From positions 310,001 through 374,000 of the forward strand of contig JAKNDB010000104.1 of assembly GCA_024305405.1 (NCBI GenBank): a stretch of DNA of 64,000 bases, written 5' to 3'. The position numbers and the translations under genes are program-made. Each line of letters starts with the position of its first letter. Position 1 is the stretch's first letter. Shown piece by piece: positions 1-15,200 of the stretch. The notes below the pieces were generated by a model. It was not told where the DNA came from. It ran no database searches and worked only from the letters and a program-made list of their open reading frames with translations. This DNA comes from Dirofilaria immitis (taxonomy: Eukaryota > Nematoda > Chromadorea > Rhabditida > Onchocercidae).

Positions 1-3000
1 AATTAATTAATTAATAAGTAGTAGTGCCTCATTTCAATGATTGGTCATTTTTATATGTGTGAATTATTATTGATCGAAATATTTAACAATTTCATTTGTA
101 AACATATTTTATTCAATATTTTTATAAAAGTATTATAGGTAATATTTACTTCTAATAAATTCGAATATATATTTGAAAAGTGAAGAATTCCAGTTCAATT
201 AATTACTCATCAATTTTTCACTTTCTTTTTTTGAAGTGTCTCAGAGTTTCAAATATTTTTTAGCAAATTTTATTTAATATGCCATTTAATTTCCCTCAAT
301 TTTTCCCAAATTTCATTAAAATTTTTTCTGAATCAACTTTTGTTGACCTCTTAGACATTTTTTGATCCGATATGAGAAGCAGCATAAATGAAAGTACAGT
401 TCATCCTCATAATTTATCAAATTTTCCGGGAAAAAGACGGTGTAAGAAATTAGCAATAAGTTGAGCTTCAAAACTAAAAAATATTGAAATGATAATCAAT
501 CATTAAACTGTGATATATTTGCATGATTACGAAACGAATTTCTCGAAAGATTAAATTATTTCCTGACAATTGTTCGTCTCATAGTTTTAATTTTTTTATT
601 AAAAATTAAAATAGATTGAAAATTCTGGAGTTTCATGAATAGTAGGCTAAAAAAGAAATGCATGACCATTATTTACTAAGAATGTTTAGTCTTTCCTGGC
701 TTTTCTAGTTTATTATCAAGGACACGGCCAAAAATCAGTTTCTAAAATCGACTAACGATGTATAATAAAACCACATCCTTTAATTCATTTATTGGATTCA
801 TTGTTTAATCTTTTTATTTTTATATTTAATGATAATTTAAATTTCAATTTGCTTGAAATTTTGATTGAATTAAAAATTCTATTACTAATATTCATTTTGC
901 CATTTAAAATTAGGCTACGTGTATGAATAAAATGTACGTTATGATGATTTTATCCATTTCTTTGCTATATATTGCTGATGATATTGTTGTCGATGATTAA
1001 TTTGTTTAAATATCAATTGAATATATTTCTGAAGTGTTGCGCAATAATGCACTGTGATTTATAATTTGATCTGTAAATTTGCATAAAATTTGAAAATGGA
1101 TTCAGAAAAAGTTATTACCAGGCTTCGTTTTATATAAGACTCATCAAAAAACATAAACAGATATGTGCTTAGCCAATAAAGTCAAGATTCTGATTTGTCA
1201 ATCGCTACTACTTGAAAGATTAGTCTATGAATATTGGAACACCTCAAATAACTACTGGATGTAACAATTATTAACGTTCATGTTTTAATGTTCACAAGCG
1301 GTCGTTTTGGCCAAATAAAACTTAATCAATATTTGATGAATAATGGCATCATCACTGGACCTCTTTTATTTATCAGCGATTTTTCTTAGAAAAATTAAAG
1401 TCAAAAATAAGGGAAGATCTCAAAGATTTCTGGAAAGAAATGCATAGAATAAACATGCCAATTTTTATAGATATTTCGTTGAAATAAATCAAATTAAATT
1501 AACTAATCCAAACTAATTAATTAATTAGCTAGTGCAAATTCGCTTTTCTTTCGAATTAAAAATATCTATGCATAAATATCTTACTGGATCATTAAGAGTT
1601 TCACTCGTTGAAGATATGACCTTTGCGTAGATGAACTTATAGTCTCTAGAAGAGCTAAGAAATTTGTGGTTCCATTACAACTTGTTGAAGAAAGTGTAAT
1701 AGAACACTTCATTACTTTTCATAAATAATGTCACGACAACAATAAGTACTTTTGTGTACAAATGTGCAAATTGCGTTCCAGGTGCTTTTCTTTCTTTCTA
1801 TTTAATGGAAAGATGATGTGATTGTAATATGAAAACATATCCAAATGAATGACCAAATATAACAATAAATTGAAAGTATTATTATTGTTAGATGTGAGAG
1901 AAGGGTGAAAGACAATAAGCTGGAAAAGGAAGGTAAAGTTCAAGTTAGCACTTCCTGCTTGACTTCCGACACGATCTTTTCAATTGTGTAATACTTCCCT
2001 ATCTATGATAGTTTATAACAAATGTAAACATGAATGAATAAATGAATAACTGAGGGAGAAAAATCAAAAACTTAAGGGATTTCAATTTGAGTCTATAAAT
2101 ATCGATAAGCGTAATTGATACCTGAAATCACCATAACCTTAAGTATAAATTAATGAAGAGCTCAAGCACTCATTCTGACTAGTCTAACAGTAAGTCATTA
2201 CGAATGGAAGTTTAAAAGATGAACAATGTATTCTGGACTAAGAACTTGTTTTTATGAATATGTTATCGAATTTTATAAGTTCAAAAGATTCAATAACAAT
2301 AATTTTAAAGGTCAAAACACAATAAAAATCCAATAACAAAAGAAGCTGAGAAAGCTGCGATCAAGTGGTATCTGTAAAATAAAAATAATAATATTCGCAA
2401 GTCGCAGTCATGAGACTTTTCTAAAATCTCGACTTAACTCACTGCACTGCGAAAATGATGGAATGCAACAGCAATAAATTTTATATTTTATTCCGAGTTA
2501 AACACCAAATGAGCAGAAATACGCGTATTTTGAATCATAATTATTCAAATAGTTGAGAAATAAAAGGTCAAACTTATGGAGAATGAATTTATTATTTGCG
2601 CTAAAATTCAGCCAAATCGACCTTCAAATAAGCAATAATTTTTTTAGGTAAATTTCAACACGAAATAAAGACTTTCTCAGTTTCGAAATGGTTTCTTGAA
2701 TTTAATTATAAAAGACATCGTCACTCATCATATAAAAATATACAAAAACAAAGTAATAAAATTTAAAAACTAACATCGAAGAGAAAATAGTAAAAAATTA
2801 TCAGAATTCAGTTTAGCAACGTAGGTTTCCGAAAAAAAGAATAAGAAATTTGTAAATATACATGCAAATAAGAAACTTTTCTGATTTGTAAATTTCTGTG
2901 AAACTTTAAATTTCATGAAGTGAATTAAACAAAATGGAGTAGGTTAGAATTGAATTCAATTTTTCAAAACATGCGTTAGAAGCCTCTAAAAATACTTGAA

Positions 3001-5069
3001 TTCAGGCTCACTAGAAATAATTTATCCAGAAACTTCTATTATCATTTGGTTTTTGGCACTAAAAATACAATTTAAGGAATGTTGAATAGTTCATTAGAAT
3101 TTACATGTATGCTATAATCTTTGGCAAGGATTACCATTTCTTTATGCCTTTGACTTAGACACTTATTTAAAAAGATTGAGTAAAATCTATGAGCAAATAG
3201 CAAACAGAACTGAATTAAGAATAGTTCATTTTCTTGATCCAAAAATCATGTAACATATATCGCAATTACGATAATTACATAAAGCAATTTGGTTATGGAC
3301 ATAAAAAGTTGATGTAATCAAAAAAAAAAAGAAAAAGAAAAAACCTCGTCTTGAAGTATCACATCATGAATCAGCATAGTGATAAAAGAATCATGCATTA
3401 TCCTTGATAAAAATATAAGGAAAAAGTCGATATATCACATAGCCGTAGGATATAATTATTATCAGTGTTTGTCGCACATAATTTGTATCGGACTGCTGAA
3501 ATAAATGCTTAAAATATCAAAATTTTAGAAAACAAATTTTACTCTTGGCTCATATATATGTCGTATGAAAGATTCAGGGCTACTTTTCGTTTTTGATAAT
3601 AAAAATGCTTAATTTATGTACATGTAAACATATGAAACGCAATATAATTTAATATTATGTTCGTCGTTTGCAAAATTTTTCAAGAGGAAAGGATATAATT
3701 TTAATGTTATTTCATATCATCGCTTATTTAAGCTTATCATCGAATAATTTATGATAAATATATTCTATTGATCAATAACAGAGAGATAAATAGAACAGAT
3801 GAGATAAAATGCTATGTCAAGAAAACAACTGTAAATTCTCATAATATTAAAAATGATTTATAGTAAAATGAAATTATAGAAACATTCTAAAGCAAAACGT
3901 TTCATTTTGATCATCCTTCAATGAGAGAAACTGATGGGACGATCACAATCAAGACCTCTTTATATATGGGCTAGACTGGGACAAGATGAAGGGGACAAAG
4001 GGAGAAGAATATATCAACTGAGGACAAATATTAGTTTTATTCATGTTTAACGAACAAATATCAAATGTAGAAGAATCTGTTTAGAATTTTACCCTTCATC
4101 TGATAAAGAAATAAATAAATATTTACTGTTCTGCATTGCCAAGGTAAAGTTTTTGTTATGTTTGTAACTCCTTAATACATATGTAAATTTATCGAACTAT
4201 TTAAACACAAGGCATGTTTTGTAAACATTTGATGTCTAATAGTTTTTGTATAAATAAATAAAACATCGACATAGCCAATTTTTTGATATGGAAAAACTGT
4301 TTGGAGAAAATCTGAAAATCATAGATACCAAAATAATGATATTGTATTGTTGCTCTAATGATAAATTGCTCTAATTATAATGCAATCAAAAATTGTCTCG
4401 GTGATTTTATCTCAATTTCATCACCTTTCAATATATACATAATATGAGAAGTGATTTTTCTCGAATTTTATTTATTTTATAAAATTTATGAAAATAAACT
4501 AACACTTGAAAAAATTAATAGATGCTTATTTGAAAATATTTTGGAACTATTTCCATACCAATTTTTATTGAGTTAACAAAAATAAGACCATTTCAAAATT
4601 AGATCTTTCTTAAACTAAATTTAACACTTTGCTTATTTGAACAATGATTTATTCTTTACAGTAAAGTACTGTAATGCTTTTTTTCCCTAAGTATTTCAGA
4701 TTTATTTATTCGCTATATCAACGGAATCTTTTAAAAGAAGTTCAATTTAGTAAATAGTTTCATTCAATTCTTGCTCACGAATCTTAAGAATTCTTCTTTG
4801 TTTTTGAAGTTGAGTGGAAATTAATTCCAAGAACAGTAAATTGAAAAAATCATACCTATTTTGAAACTTTACTATAAATTCAAAATGATGAAATGATGAA
4901 ATTATCACTACATGTACCTAGTCATCTAGTGAACTGTCCTTTTTTCAATTTCGGATTTCATAAATAATTTACAAAAATCATTACCTCTACGTTGTAAACT
5001 GTAAGCCAAATCTTTATTATTTTATTTTTGGCTAAAAATTTCAGATTATTTGCTTTTAGAAAACTTCTC
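1..5069. other. A/T-rich region without supported gene
   Basis: No exon pairs, RNA genes or mobile elements seen on either strand. The only frames are short and of chance composition. Confidence 0.5.
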
Positions 5070-5485
5070 TTATCTCTTTGAAAGCTTAAAATTGTTTTTG
5101 TGAAACTGTCCGGGACTTAAACTTTTGAAATTGATTAATATTTTAAAATGTTTCAATGCCAATTCAATATCTATGTTGTCAGTATGACAAAAGCGCTCAA
5201 AATTTTTCATCCCTTTGCACATTGACTTTATTGCAGATTGAAATAATAAATCAAAATAATAAGCGAGGCTATAATATTTCATATGATAGAATCAATTTGT
5301 TCGCTCTTCCCATCGCCGTATTTTCTCGTCCTATTTCAATTATTACCAATCCTTTCTCTTATGCAAACAAAACTCAAGAAGTAAAGCAATACAGTGCCAC
5401 TTACAGAAACATACAGATAAGCACTAAAACGATACCAACCAAAATGATGGGCGACGAGAACGAGAAGCTTGTCATCCGAAACCAT
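5070..5485 (-). CDS. Candidate small two-exon gene
   Basis: An ATG at 5483-5485 opens 27 codons (MVSDDKLLVLVAHHFGWYRF, then SAYLYVS) ending exactly at GTAAGTGG. Downstream on the same strand, an open stretch to 5070 reads KSMCKGMKNFERFCHTDNID / IELALKHFKILINFKSLSPG before a TGA. The joining acceptor is not clear. The opposite strand is open for 145 codons over the same bases (5156-5593), so this may be chance. Unrecognised. Confidence 0.2.
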
Positions 5486-6445
5486 AATATATACCTCTCC
5501 TTTCATTTACCTTCTTTGAAAGATCGAACTGAAGGGGTTAACAAAGATCATCTAAATATTAATCAGAATTTTAAAAAAATTCCAATCAATTAATTAGATC
5601 TTTAAACGTTCTGTCCAAAGATGAAATAAAACTTCAAATGATGTAAGGTTACTAAAAAGTGAATAAATCACTAATAAATATTAAAAATAAATATAATTAC
5701 GAAAAGCAACTTTTTGAAAATATATATTTTCTTCAACAGGTGTTTATGCATGATGCTGCTATTCTGACGTAATATTCATGCGTCATTTCCGTATTGCTGA
5801 ATAAAGTTTAATGCGAATATAATAAATTAAAGAAACTGCATACAATTTGTCCTCAATCGATGAAGATGGAGAAAAAGTTTTTCATAAAAGGAATTTTGAA
5901 AAAGAATTTATGAATATAAAGCAATAAAAGACAAGTGAAGATGAGAAAAAATTAGACTGGTAAAAATCAATTTAAAAAACAACAATAACGTGGATATTAA
6001 TTGAATATTATATCGAATTCAGTAATGTAAATATCTTGCAAGCAACATTATGATAATATTAATTCTGATTCATTAACTACTGTTTTATTTTCTTAGTCCA
6101 TCTTTAGCAGCCTGTCAAAAAATGTTTTATTCGAAAAACCGAAATTAAGTGAAAATAAATCTTTCAAAAGATGAGAAATTAATTCAATAGATAAATTATT
6201 GCAAAAAGAATGCCTTAGGATACTAATTAAAATATTCCTATTGAATAAATGAAGGTACTTCAACAATTACAACATCTCATACACAACAATTTATATTACT
6301 TAGCGCTCTCCATAATTCAGTTCTTATAACAGTAGAATGTTTGAAACATTTCATGGAATGTAAGCAAAGAAATAAAGAATTGCAAAAAAAAACATTTATG
6401 AAATTAAGAGAAAACAAACCAATGAAAATTTTGAAAGAAATTGCA

Positions 6446-9400
6446 TTATAGATCGGACTTCTGCCGTTGTTGCTGCTGTATGGATTGTAATTTTCGCCTA
6501 AGAACGACAATCAACCTATGCTGCCTGAAAAAATGAAGCAAAAATTAAGCCATGTTATTTATTTTTGGAATGTTAAACCCTTTCAATATTATGAATAATT
6601 CTAGACATCATTCTGTATTATCAATTGATAATAATTCTACATATCAAAATCTGAAATAAAAAATTTCAATAGGAACTGAATTCAATTAATGAAATGCCCT
6701 GATTAAATGCAACAATTTGTACAGTGCGAGTTAGTGAGGTTATCAAATTGACAGATAATTATAGGTCAAATCAGGTCAGCATCTAAGGTAGAGAGATATT
6801 TCATGATCATTACTACAGTAATCTGACGGTCATCCTGCTAAACGGTCACAGTAACCCACAAATTTTATGGATCATTTTACATTTGTGTGCAATCGGAACG
6901 CACAGTACTAATGCAATATAAAAATCCGGTCATAAATTTATTATTGATTTCTGCCAAGGACGGTGAGGATCAGATACGATCATAAAATGATTCTTATGAA
7001 ATAAGATGAATGAATAGAAATGAATAAAATTAAGGAGGAATGAGGCTAAATGTGTTAAAACGAGTGATTTTTTTTTCAATAAACATCAAAGATGAAAGCC
7101 GATGGACGTCTATTAAGGATGATCACGATTAGCTTAACGACTACCTTAAGTAGGGATATAAGTACGGTACATGTAGGGAAGAAATATAAGTTATGTATCG
7201 GGGAAAAGATATAAATGGAAAAAAGTTTCAGATATTTAATATCGATAATGTAAGCAACATTGATGAAGGCAAAAGAGACAGCAAAAGTTCAACATAAAAA
7301 CGATTTTCCACTCTTATAATAACTATCGTATTTCCATAAATATCATTTCAAACTTCCCGCTTTTGTTCTCGACCCCTGTGATGCTTTCAACAAGATGAAT
7401 TATTGTTGTACTTATGTACTTTTTCCTGAAATGACACTTAAAACTTCCCAAGAACAGAAATTTTTTTTCATTTTTGTAAAAACATATGATAGTAGACTAT
7501 CAGAAAACGAATTAATTATTTTTGTTGGAAATGAAACAATAAAGTTTACTTAATATATTTGTATATTTATAATGATATAAAGAAATGAATGTTAAAAATT
7601 TTAAACATACAACTATGAAAGTTTGAATAGTATGAAATTATCTATTATAAGAATATACTTAAACTGATATGATATTCACTATTGTTCCTCTTTATCGAAT
7701 TGACAAGAATATTTGCTTACTTGTTATATTTACTTATTATTTTACTACTCAAAAATTATAAAACTGTAATTTTTAATAACTGCTATACCCATTCAAACGG
7801 AAATTTTTGCAAATTCAATTTAAATATTTGAATTAAAACTCTACCATAAGCCATAAGGTTTGTTTACATCGTATAGACCACTTTTATAATGGTCTACAAG
7901 AGTGGTATAATACGTAATTTTAGAATCTGAAAATCCATCTTACGTAGAACATATTTATAATCCGACTAACTGGTTGCGCATTAAAGAAAGAACCGAAATA
8001 GAATTTGCAAGAATAGTTCCGCTCTTTAAATCTTCATGGTACCATTGCTTCGTAGTTGTACCTTCCTGGATAACAGAACTTTTGAGTACTTCATCGAGTA
8101 TATGCTAATAAATTCAATGCGAAGCAATGGTTTTAAGTTGGGGACCGTCTGTCTTGGCTAATTTATAACTTTCTACTATCAATATAATATATAGAAATAA
8201 TATCAACTTCATCTTTCATTTGAATCATCAAGGGATAAAGTAAAAATATGGGACAGCTATAGAAACACAAATTCTTCTTTCTTATTTCAAAACAAAAAGT
8301 TTAACGATAAAGTTTAAAAAAGTCTATATTCACACAATAACTTCTAAGAAAACAAATATGCCAAACATTACGCTTCACTTTTTACATTAATCAATAATCG
8401 AACAGTAAATTATAGAGACACTTTTTATCATCATTTCAATTATATGTCATTTTTCATTTGAAATAGGAATAGCTCAGTATGAGAGGACTATATTTATTTC
8501 TTTCTTAAATAAGATGAACTAACTAATTTAAATTAATTTTATTTGTTTTAAAATAAATTCTAAAATTATTTAAAACTAAAAACTTATCTTTTATTTCTTT
8601 AACAAATAAAGAAAAATTTTTATAAGATTGTGTGTTGCATAAAATTAAATTCTTTCTTCACTAAAAAATGAATTGATACAAGTATGAAATTCGAATGAAT
8701 TGATAAAAGTATGAAATTTGCTAAGTCAAGAAATTAAAGTAAAATTAGCAATTATTTTCGATTTCTGTCTTTTTTTCTTCTTTTGACTTAACACAACTTC
8801 TCAATACATCGCCATATGATATAAATTCTCTCTTTAGTTTCATAACTATCTTGTGCAAATTATATTACGTAATCAGCAGACATTTTAATCACTTCATTAA
8901 TCGACTATTAATGGACAGTGCTGCAATATTGTTCCAGTTAATTTTTTTATAGTCTAAGCCAAATCCGATCTAAAAGATAGAGACAGGAATTGTTAATGAG
9001 CATCAAAATTATCATCTAGTCTTGTGTTTATTCAGGGTTATGAGCAGCTGCATCGATTGTATGATTGATTAGAGTATCTAAGTGTAAAATCAAATCACAA
9101 ACTGTTTTATCATTTATTCATTCAGTTATTTGCTTTAATAAGCTTATAGTCAAGAGAAGATAAGATAAACTAGAGGATTATTGACTATTCTATCATTTAT
9201 CAATTTATTGAAGACAAAAATAATATTTAATTTTTTATATTTAATAAAAATATTTTCCATAATTTTCAATTTTTCTTGGAACTAAGATGAAAAATCTCAC
9301 CATTTTGATCAATTCTGTGATCTTTGAGGAATATTCAGACTTATAATTCATATATTTTTATACCCACTTTTATCGTAATGTTGACTTGCTTGGTAAAGAA

Positions 9401-12289
9401 AGAAAGAAAGAAAAAAAAGAGGTAAGAGAGATATTTCACTGAAACGTGAACTACAATATATTTGGGGAAAGAATTGGTGAAGGATAATATGTTATGTAAA
9501 CATACTTCATTTACGATACAAACGAATGAATGCATGAACAAACAAGAAGTCAGAAAACACCTGTGGTATAAGGGTCAAACCATTCTATATGTGTGGGAAC
9601 ACTTATATCAAAACGTTGAAACTAAATTTAAATCACGAATATAATCAGATAGGAAGCAATTTAGGTTATACAATTTAGGACTTATCATTAATGAAAAAAA
9701 ATTAAGCTCAATCAAACTGTGAAATAGAAATTAGAAAAATAATTTAGGATGGAAATTTCAGATTCAAATATTGTGAAGCATAACTGTTGAACGAATCTAT
9801 TAACAGTTTTCGACTGCAGAAAGTTTAAATTGTCTAAAAATAGAAAGATCTAGAAAACTGCTTTAATTTATAATTCAATCTCAATGACATTGTGAACATT
9901 ATTTTTAAGAGATAAGAGACAAGGATTCTCTATGTTGTTTCATGTGCAAGAAATCTTTTCATATTCTAATTTACTGCTTCGGTCTAAAGTTTATGAATGT
10001 TTAATTTAAGAGGAATCTAAATTATTTATTTGAAAATGATTTTAAAGAGATGTAATGAAACTTACATTTCAATATCTTTCTTCAATTTCTTATTTTCTTC
10101 CGATAACGATAAATGCAACGTTCCATCAGCGGTTACTTCACTTCCAGTTCTTTTACGAGGTGGTGGTGTGGGGGTGTCATATCCTGCTTCCAACCTAAAA
10201 AATTACATTTTCAAAAATAAACAATATACAGCAAGATTTTATTAAATGAATGATAATTTTCAAACAGTGCCATCATTCGTTTAGTAATCCCATCTTGGTG
10301 AATGCTGGGAATAAAAACTCTAGGGCAAAATAAAATGCTTTCAAGTTACAACTCACAGACAAGCATGCAAAATCTTGAAACCTGGAGAAGTTACTATCGG
10401 ATTCTCTTAACCTTTCCACAGAATCCTGCAATGCTTGCTTATTCATTTTCACTTCATGCCGCATATCATCCATTTCCTTTCGTATCCTGAAACTCGAAGA
10501 TATCTTAAACAAAAAAACTTGCAATTCCTAATAATTAAACATAGAAGGCTGGAAATCAAGAATATACATTTATTGACTCGTACAATGTACAAAAATTCTC
10601 GATATATCCTCTCGCTTCCAACAATCTTTTATTTTTTAAATTAACCTTTCGTTTTGGCTTCTTAATTCTTCATTTTCATCATTCATTCGATCCATTTCTC
10701 GCTTTAATATTTTCATTTGATTATTCGATTTTATTGTCCACTCTTCATTACACTGCTGCAATCTTCTCTCGAAATCCTCCATAGCTTTTTTCAATTTCTC
10801 TCGATTTTCCTCTCTTAATAATTTCTCCTTGCATTTCCAATTTTCATCATTTTTCAACAATTCTTCCATTTGTTGATTTTGTTTACTTAGTTCTTTATCC
10901 TCCAGATTATGTTTTTTCAGGAGTTCACCTGCTAAATGTGCATTTTCGGCCATTAATTCGCTTAACTGAAATAATTATAGTTACTCAATTCCATATCAAT
11001 AAACTACAAAAAAAATTCCAAAAAATTTACAATTAATGTTGCAGCAGGTTTATTAGATACTTTATATATATGGATTGCTTCTTTAAAATCATAATATGCA
11101 CCTTCTTTTAACATAATTAAACTACAAGTTTTTTGGAAGCATCTATACTATTCTTAAAATGGAAACATAAAATTTATCGCCTGAATGTTATGAAAAAAAT
11201 ATTCGATTAAAAAGGCCTATTATCACATCTATTCATTTATGGCATATCATGTCCGAATTCTATCTTTTAAATTTTTACCTTTCTTTTCAATTCCGGAGAA
11301 TCTTCTCCTGCATACTTTCTGTTTTGAATACATCGAATTCATTTTTGAGCTGCTCAATTTCACTTAAAAGATGCATTTTTCGATACCTAAAGTTGAATCG
11401 AGATTTAAAAATTATAAATTTTACTCTTGATTTTATGAAAAGTAAATATTATAAACCGAAAGTTAAAAAACTACCCACCAATATTTCTGAATAGAATAGT
11501 GATGTTAAAAAATACATTTATGAAATATCTTAGGTAATAAAAATGATCTCTTCCAAATTGAATCTCTTTTTATTGCTTGGATCAGTCACAATTAAATGAA
11601 TACCATAATAATCATTGTTATATAACGAAACCTAAATCGGTGACTCGTTTTCGTTCAACTTCCAATTCACTGGTGAGCCTTTCGATGTCCTCTACAAATG
11701 TTTCATTTGTTTTAGTTAGTTTTTCAAGTTCTTTTTAGCAGTTTGTGCATATGTTTCGCTCTTCTCACATTCCAATTTCCATTTTTCCTGAAAAAAACCT
11801 TTGCAACAGTCAGTATTCAAATATCTGATCTACTTAATCGAACAGCAATATCTGTGAATATATTAAATCTTAAAGTCTCAAGGATTTCAATATGGTTTCT
11901 AATCTTTAAAAATTTTTATAAATATTGAAGTCAATACTCAATATTCCATACCTTATAGTATTTGTAGGGAGAGAGAGAGAGGGAAGAGAGAGAGATGTAT
12001 TGTAAATACAGAAAAGAGAAATTATTGTGAAAATAAGGATAATACTATGCATAAAACAAAACAAATTATATATTTTTCCAAACAATTATTAAAATCAAAA
12101 AACTATCACCAGACCTCAACGGTCTGAATTTGTTGGTGCAAATTATGAATTTCTTGTTGCCGATCTCTTTCCAAGCCTTCATCACTCTTAACTTGAACTT
12201 TTAATCTTGCTAATTCTTGAGCTTGACGCTCGCTTTCCGCTATCGCTTCATCTAGCTGCTGACGAGTTACTTCTAATTCCATCTGTTCA
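6446..12289 (-). CDS. Coiled-coil gene, exons 32-38 (end of rod and C-terminus)
   Basis: Exons are 12115-12289 (REQMELEVTRQQLDEAIAES), 11632-11787, 11279-11386, 10646-10965 (LSELMAENAHLAGELLKKH), 10382-10486 (RIRKEMDDMRHEVKMNKQAL), 10066-10194 (YDTPTPPPRKRTGSEV, then EENKKLKKDIE) and 6446-6524. The last exon lies beyond a 3.5-kb intron. It restores a Met codon (AT/G) and reads QHRLIVVLRRKLQSIQQQQR to a TAA, which fits the preceding helix. The 11632 exon needs one more A at 11732-11736. The 11279 exon needs one extra base near 11305, and its entry phase is off by one. The Pro-rich TPTPPPRKR motif is a possible SH3-type or kinase-targeted hinge. Confidence 0.75.
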
Positions 12290-15200
12290 CTGTAAAATAA
12301 AAAGAAAAAAAACATTTATCTAAGATCTTATGCATGAGCTTTTTTCATTAAAAGTAATAAGGAAAGTCTCGTGTTTCTCCAGAAAGAAAATGACAACTAT
12401 CGTATGATATTCTAGTGATAAAGCTATCATGTGATAAAAAATGTTATTGTGATTTAAATGGAATTTAATGAAAAATTGTGTACGACATAGAAAGAATTAG
12501 CGATAGCGAAGCAGGAGGTAAAGCTCTGAAACTTTTCAAAAACTCGATTTGGATTTGAATTTTAAACTTGTAAAAATTCATCTTAAAATAACAGGCTTTG
12601 TAATTAGGCATGTTAAAAGGATGAGATTGGCAACATGTAGAAAATACCATGCCATAAATAATTAAACAGAACATAACAAATATCACTTAGGACGATCGAG
12701 AAATCAATAATAATTAGTAACATTTAAGTGATAGACAGAAAAGTTATTGAATTCATTGCTTTTCAATTTTAGCAAAGCAAATGTGAATCAAAGATTATGG
12801 CTTTTATTAATTCTGAGAAATTTTAATTAATCCAATTTTTCAAGTGATATTAATGTAAACATAAATTCACGAGGAGAAAAATGACGCCAACGAATTACAT
12901 TCAAGTGCAAATGCTATAGTAAAATAATTTCAAAACTGCCATTGTCAGTGTTATCAGTATTGTTAACGAGTGCAAAATAGTAATAATTTTTTAAAAGCAC
13001 ATAGCATACTTTTTATGCAGTAATACAAACAGGTGTAAAATAATTTTAACCGATCGAAATTACTGAGAAGATTAGAATGGATGGATGAGCGCTTTTATCA
13101 AATAATCAATTGATAAGTTGGGAAAATATTACAAATATGAAAAGGAATTTTCATTATAATTACCGTGACAGCTGTTCCACTTCCTTCAGTCGTTCCAATG
13201 CTTCTATTTTTAACTGCTCTTTCTCCGTATTAGCAATGTTTAGAAAATTTCTCAAATGATTGACTTCCTTTGAAAGAATATCAGATTGTTCTCGTAATCG
13301 ATCCATCTCTGCTCCTGATAACTCACAGGCTTGACGAGCTTTATGGAGCTGCTGATTGAGATCATTAACTTCATCAATATGCTTTTAATGTTTTCGTTCT
13401 CTATTTCAAAAAGTTCATTTTTAATTTCGTCACCTTCATTTTTAGTGAAGAACATTCATCGAAAAGTCTTCTATTTTCAAATTCGATCAATCTATTTCGT
13501 TCTTCTAGACGACTACTTTCGTCAAGACGTTTTTTACAAGAGATTATATCGTTTGTTAAATTTTCAATATCTTTCTTCAAACTAGCAATATCCAGATCTC
13601 TCTCTTCTACTTCTCGTTTATAGTGCTCACCGTATTCTCAGGCATTCACTAATTCAACTTTCAGCTTTTCAATCTGTTCCACAAATGGATTCGAACGCTT
13701 CTCGGAATCATATTTATCGGTTTTTATATCATTTTCTTTTTCCTTCATTAAATCTAAAATCTCTTCATTTTCTTGAATAGTAGCCTGAAGCATTTGAATA
13801 TGATTCTGAAGATGCTTCCTGTCCATTTCTTCATCTGTTATTTGTTTTTTCAGAAAGGCTAATTCTGCTCTCAAATTCCAGACTTCACTACTTGATTTAG
13901 ATTTCCAAATTCGGCCACCGGTAATATTATAACTCCTATCTGCATGATTATGCTCAAAATGATCAATTTCTTGTTTTAGCAATAGAACATTTTTATCAAT
14001 ACGTTTCAATGCTTCTTCTTCATCATCATCATCATTCACGGAAATAATATGTCTCCTTCTTCTATCCCTTCCTCTGTTTGAGTACCCTTATTGATCATTA
14101 TTTGCTGAAAATCACTCTGCTCCAGTGATAATTTTTCTTCAAGTACATCAGCTATACATTCTTTTAAAGCAGCTAATTTCTCTTCGAAATCCGCTCTTGG
14201 ACTCAAATCCAGTTTCTGTACTTCTTTGTTTTCTATTTCATAATATTGATCATTTCTGAAAGATGCAACATTGCCACCTTTGACAGCTAATTTCTTCCTC
14301 AGATTCGTCATTACAGCATTGAGCTAGAAAGCAACAAAATTATACATTAAAAAAAAAAAAGAAAAGAAATCCTTATAGCTCTGAAATAATTATAAATTAT
14401 AGAAACAAAACATCATTGCATTTATATTAACAAACAAATTTACTTATTATATGCATATCAAGAAAACCCAAGAATTAATCATAACAACTGAAAAAAACAA
14501 AATTGAAAATATGAAAAAAATTAGAAATCAAACAATTGATTTGCAAGTAGCATTTCCATATTTTTCATGAAATTTTAAAAACAACATATATATCTTCGCT
14601 GTGTTCTTTTTCTTCTCTTCGCTTAATTTTTTCATCTGAAAATTTTATAAATATAATATAATTTTTGTAATTTCCAGCTTACTTCATCAATTTTCTCGCT
14701 TTCAGAAACTCTCAGTTTCTCCATTTCATTATTTAATTCAGCAATCTGTTGCTCATATTGTTGTTTTGTTTCAAGCAATATTTTCTGTTGTTTCATTTCC
14801 AAGTCATCTCGAAGCGATACGAGCATCTTTTCCTGCAGATGAAAAAAATGGCATTAAATTTCTTTATATTTAAAAAGTAAATAAATCATAACAACGTAAA
14901 AAAATTACGAAATGTCTTTGTCAACCTTTCTACTGCTCATTGCAAATTAAAGACAACAATAACACATTTTAGAATAAAGGCAAAAAATTATATAATATGA
15001 TCATTCTCGTTACCTTTTTAACTAGTTGCTCTTCAAGCTTTGAAATTTCATTTCTAAGTCCAGCCAAAATAAGACTATCCTTCTGCTGCTGAACAATACC
15101 ATCATTCTAGAAATAAAAATAGTTCAAGCATTTTATAATTCATTTAATGGCAGAACGGATCATTCTAGAATAAATCAGAGAACAGAATATAATGCGAATT

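Noticed and set aside
13164..14323. Pseudogene status of the coiled-coil gene
   Set aside because: Breaks are mostly run-length errors shared by three unrelated genes, and splice sites and heptads are intact; only the TGA at 13638 remains unexplained.
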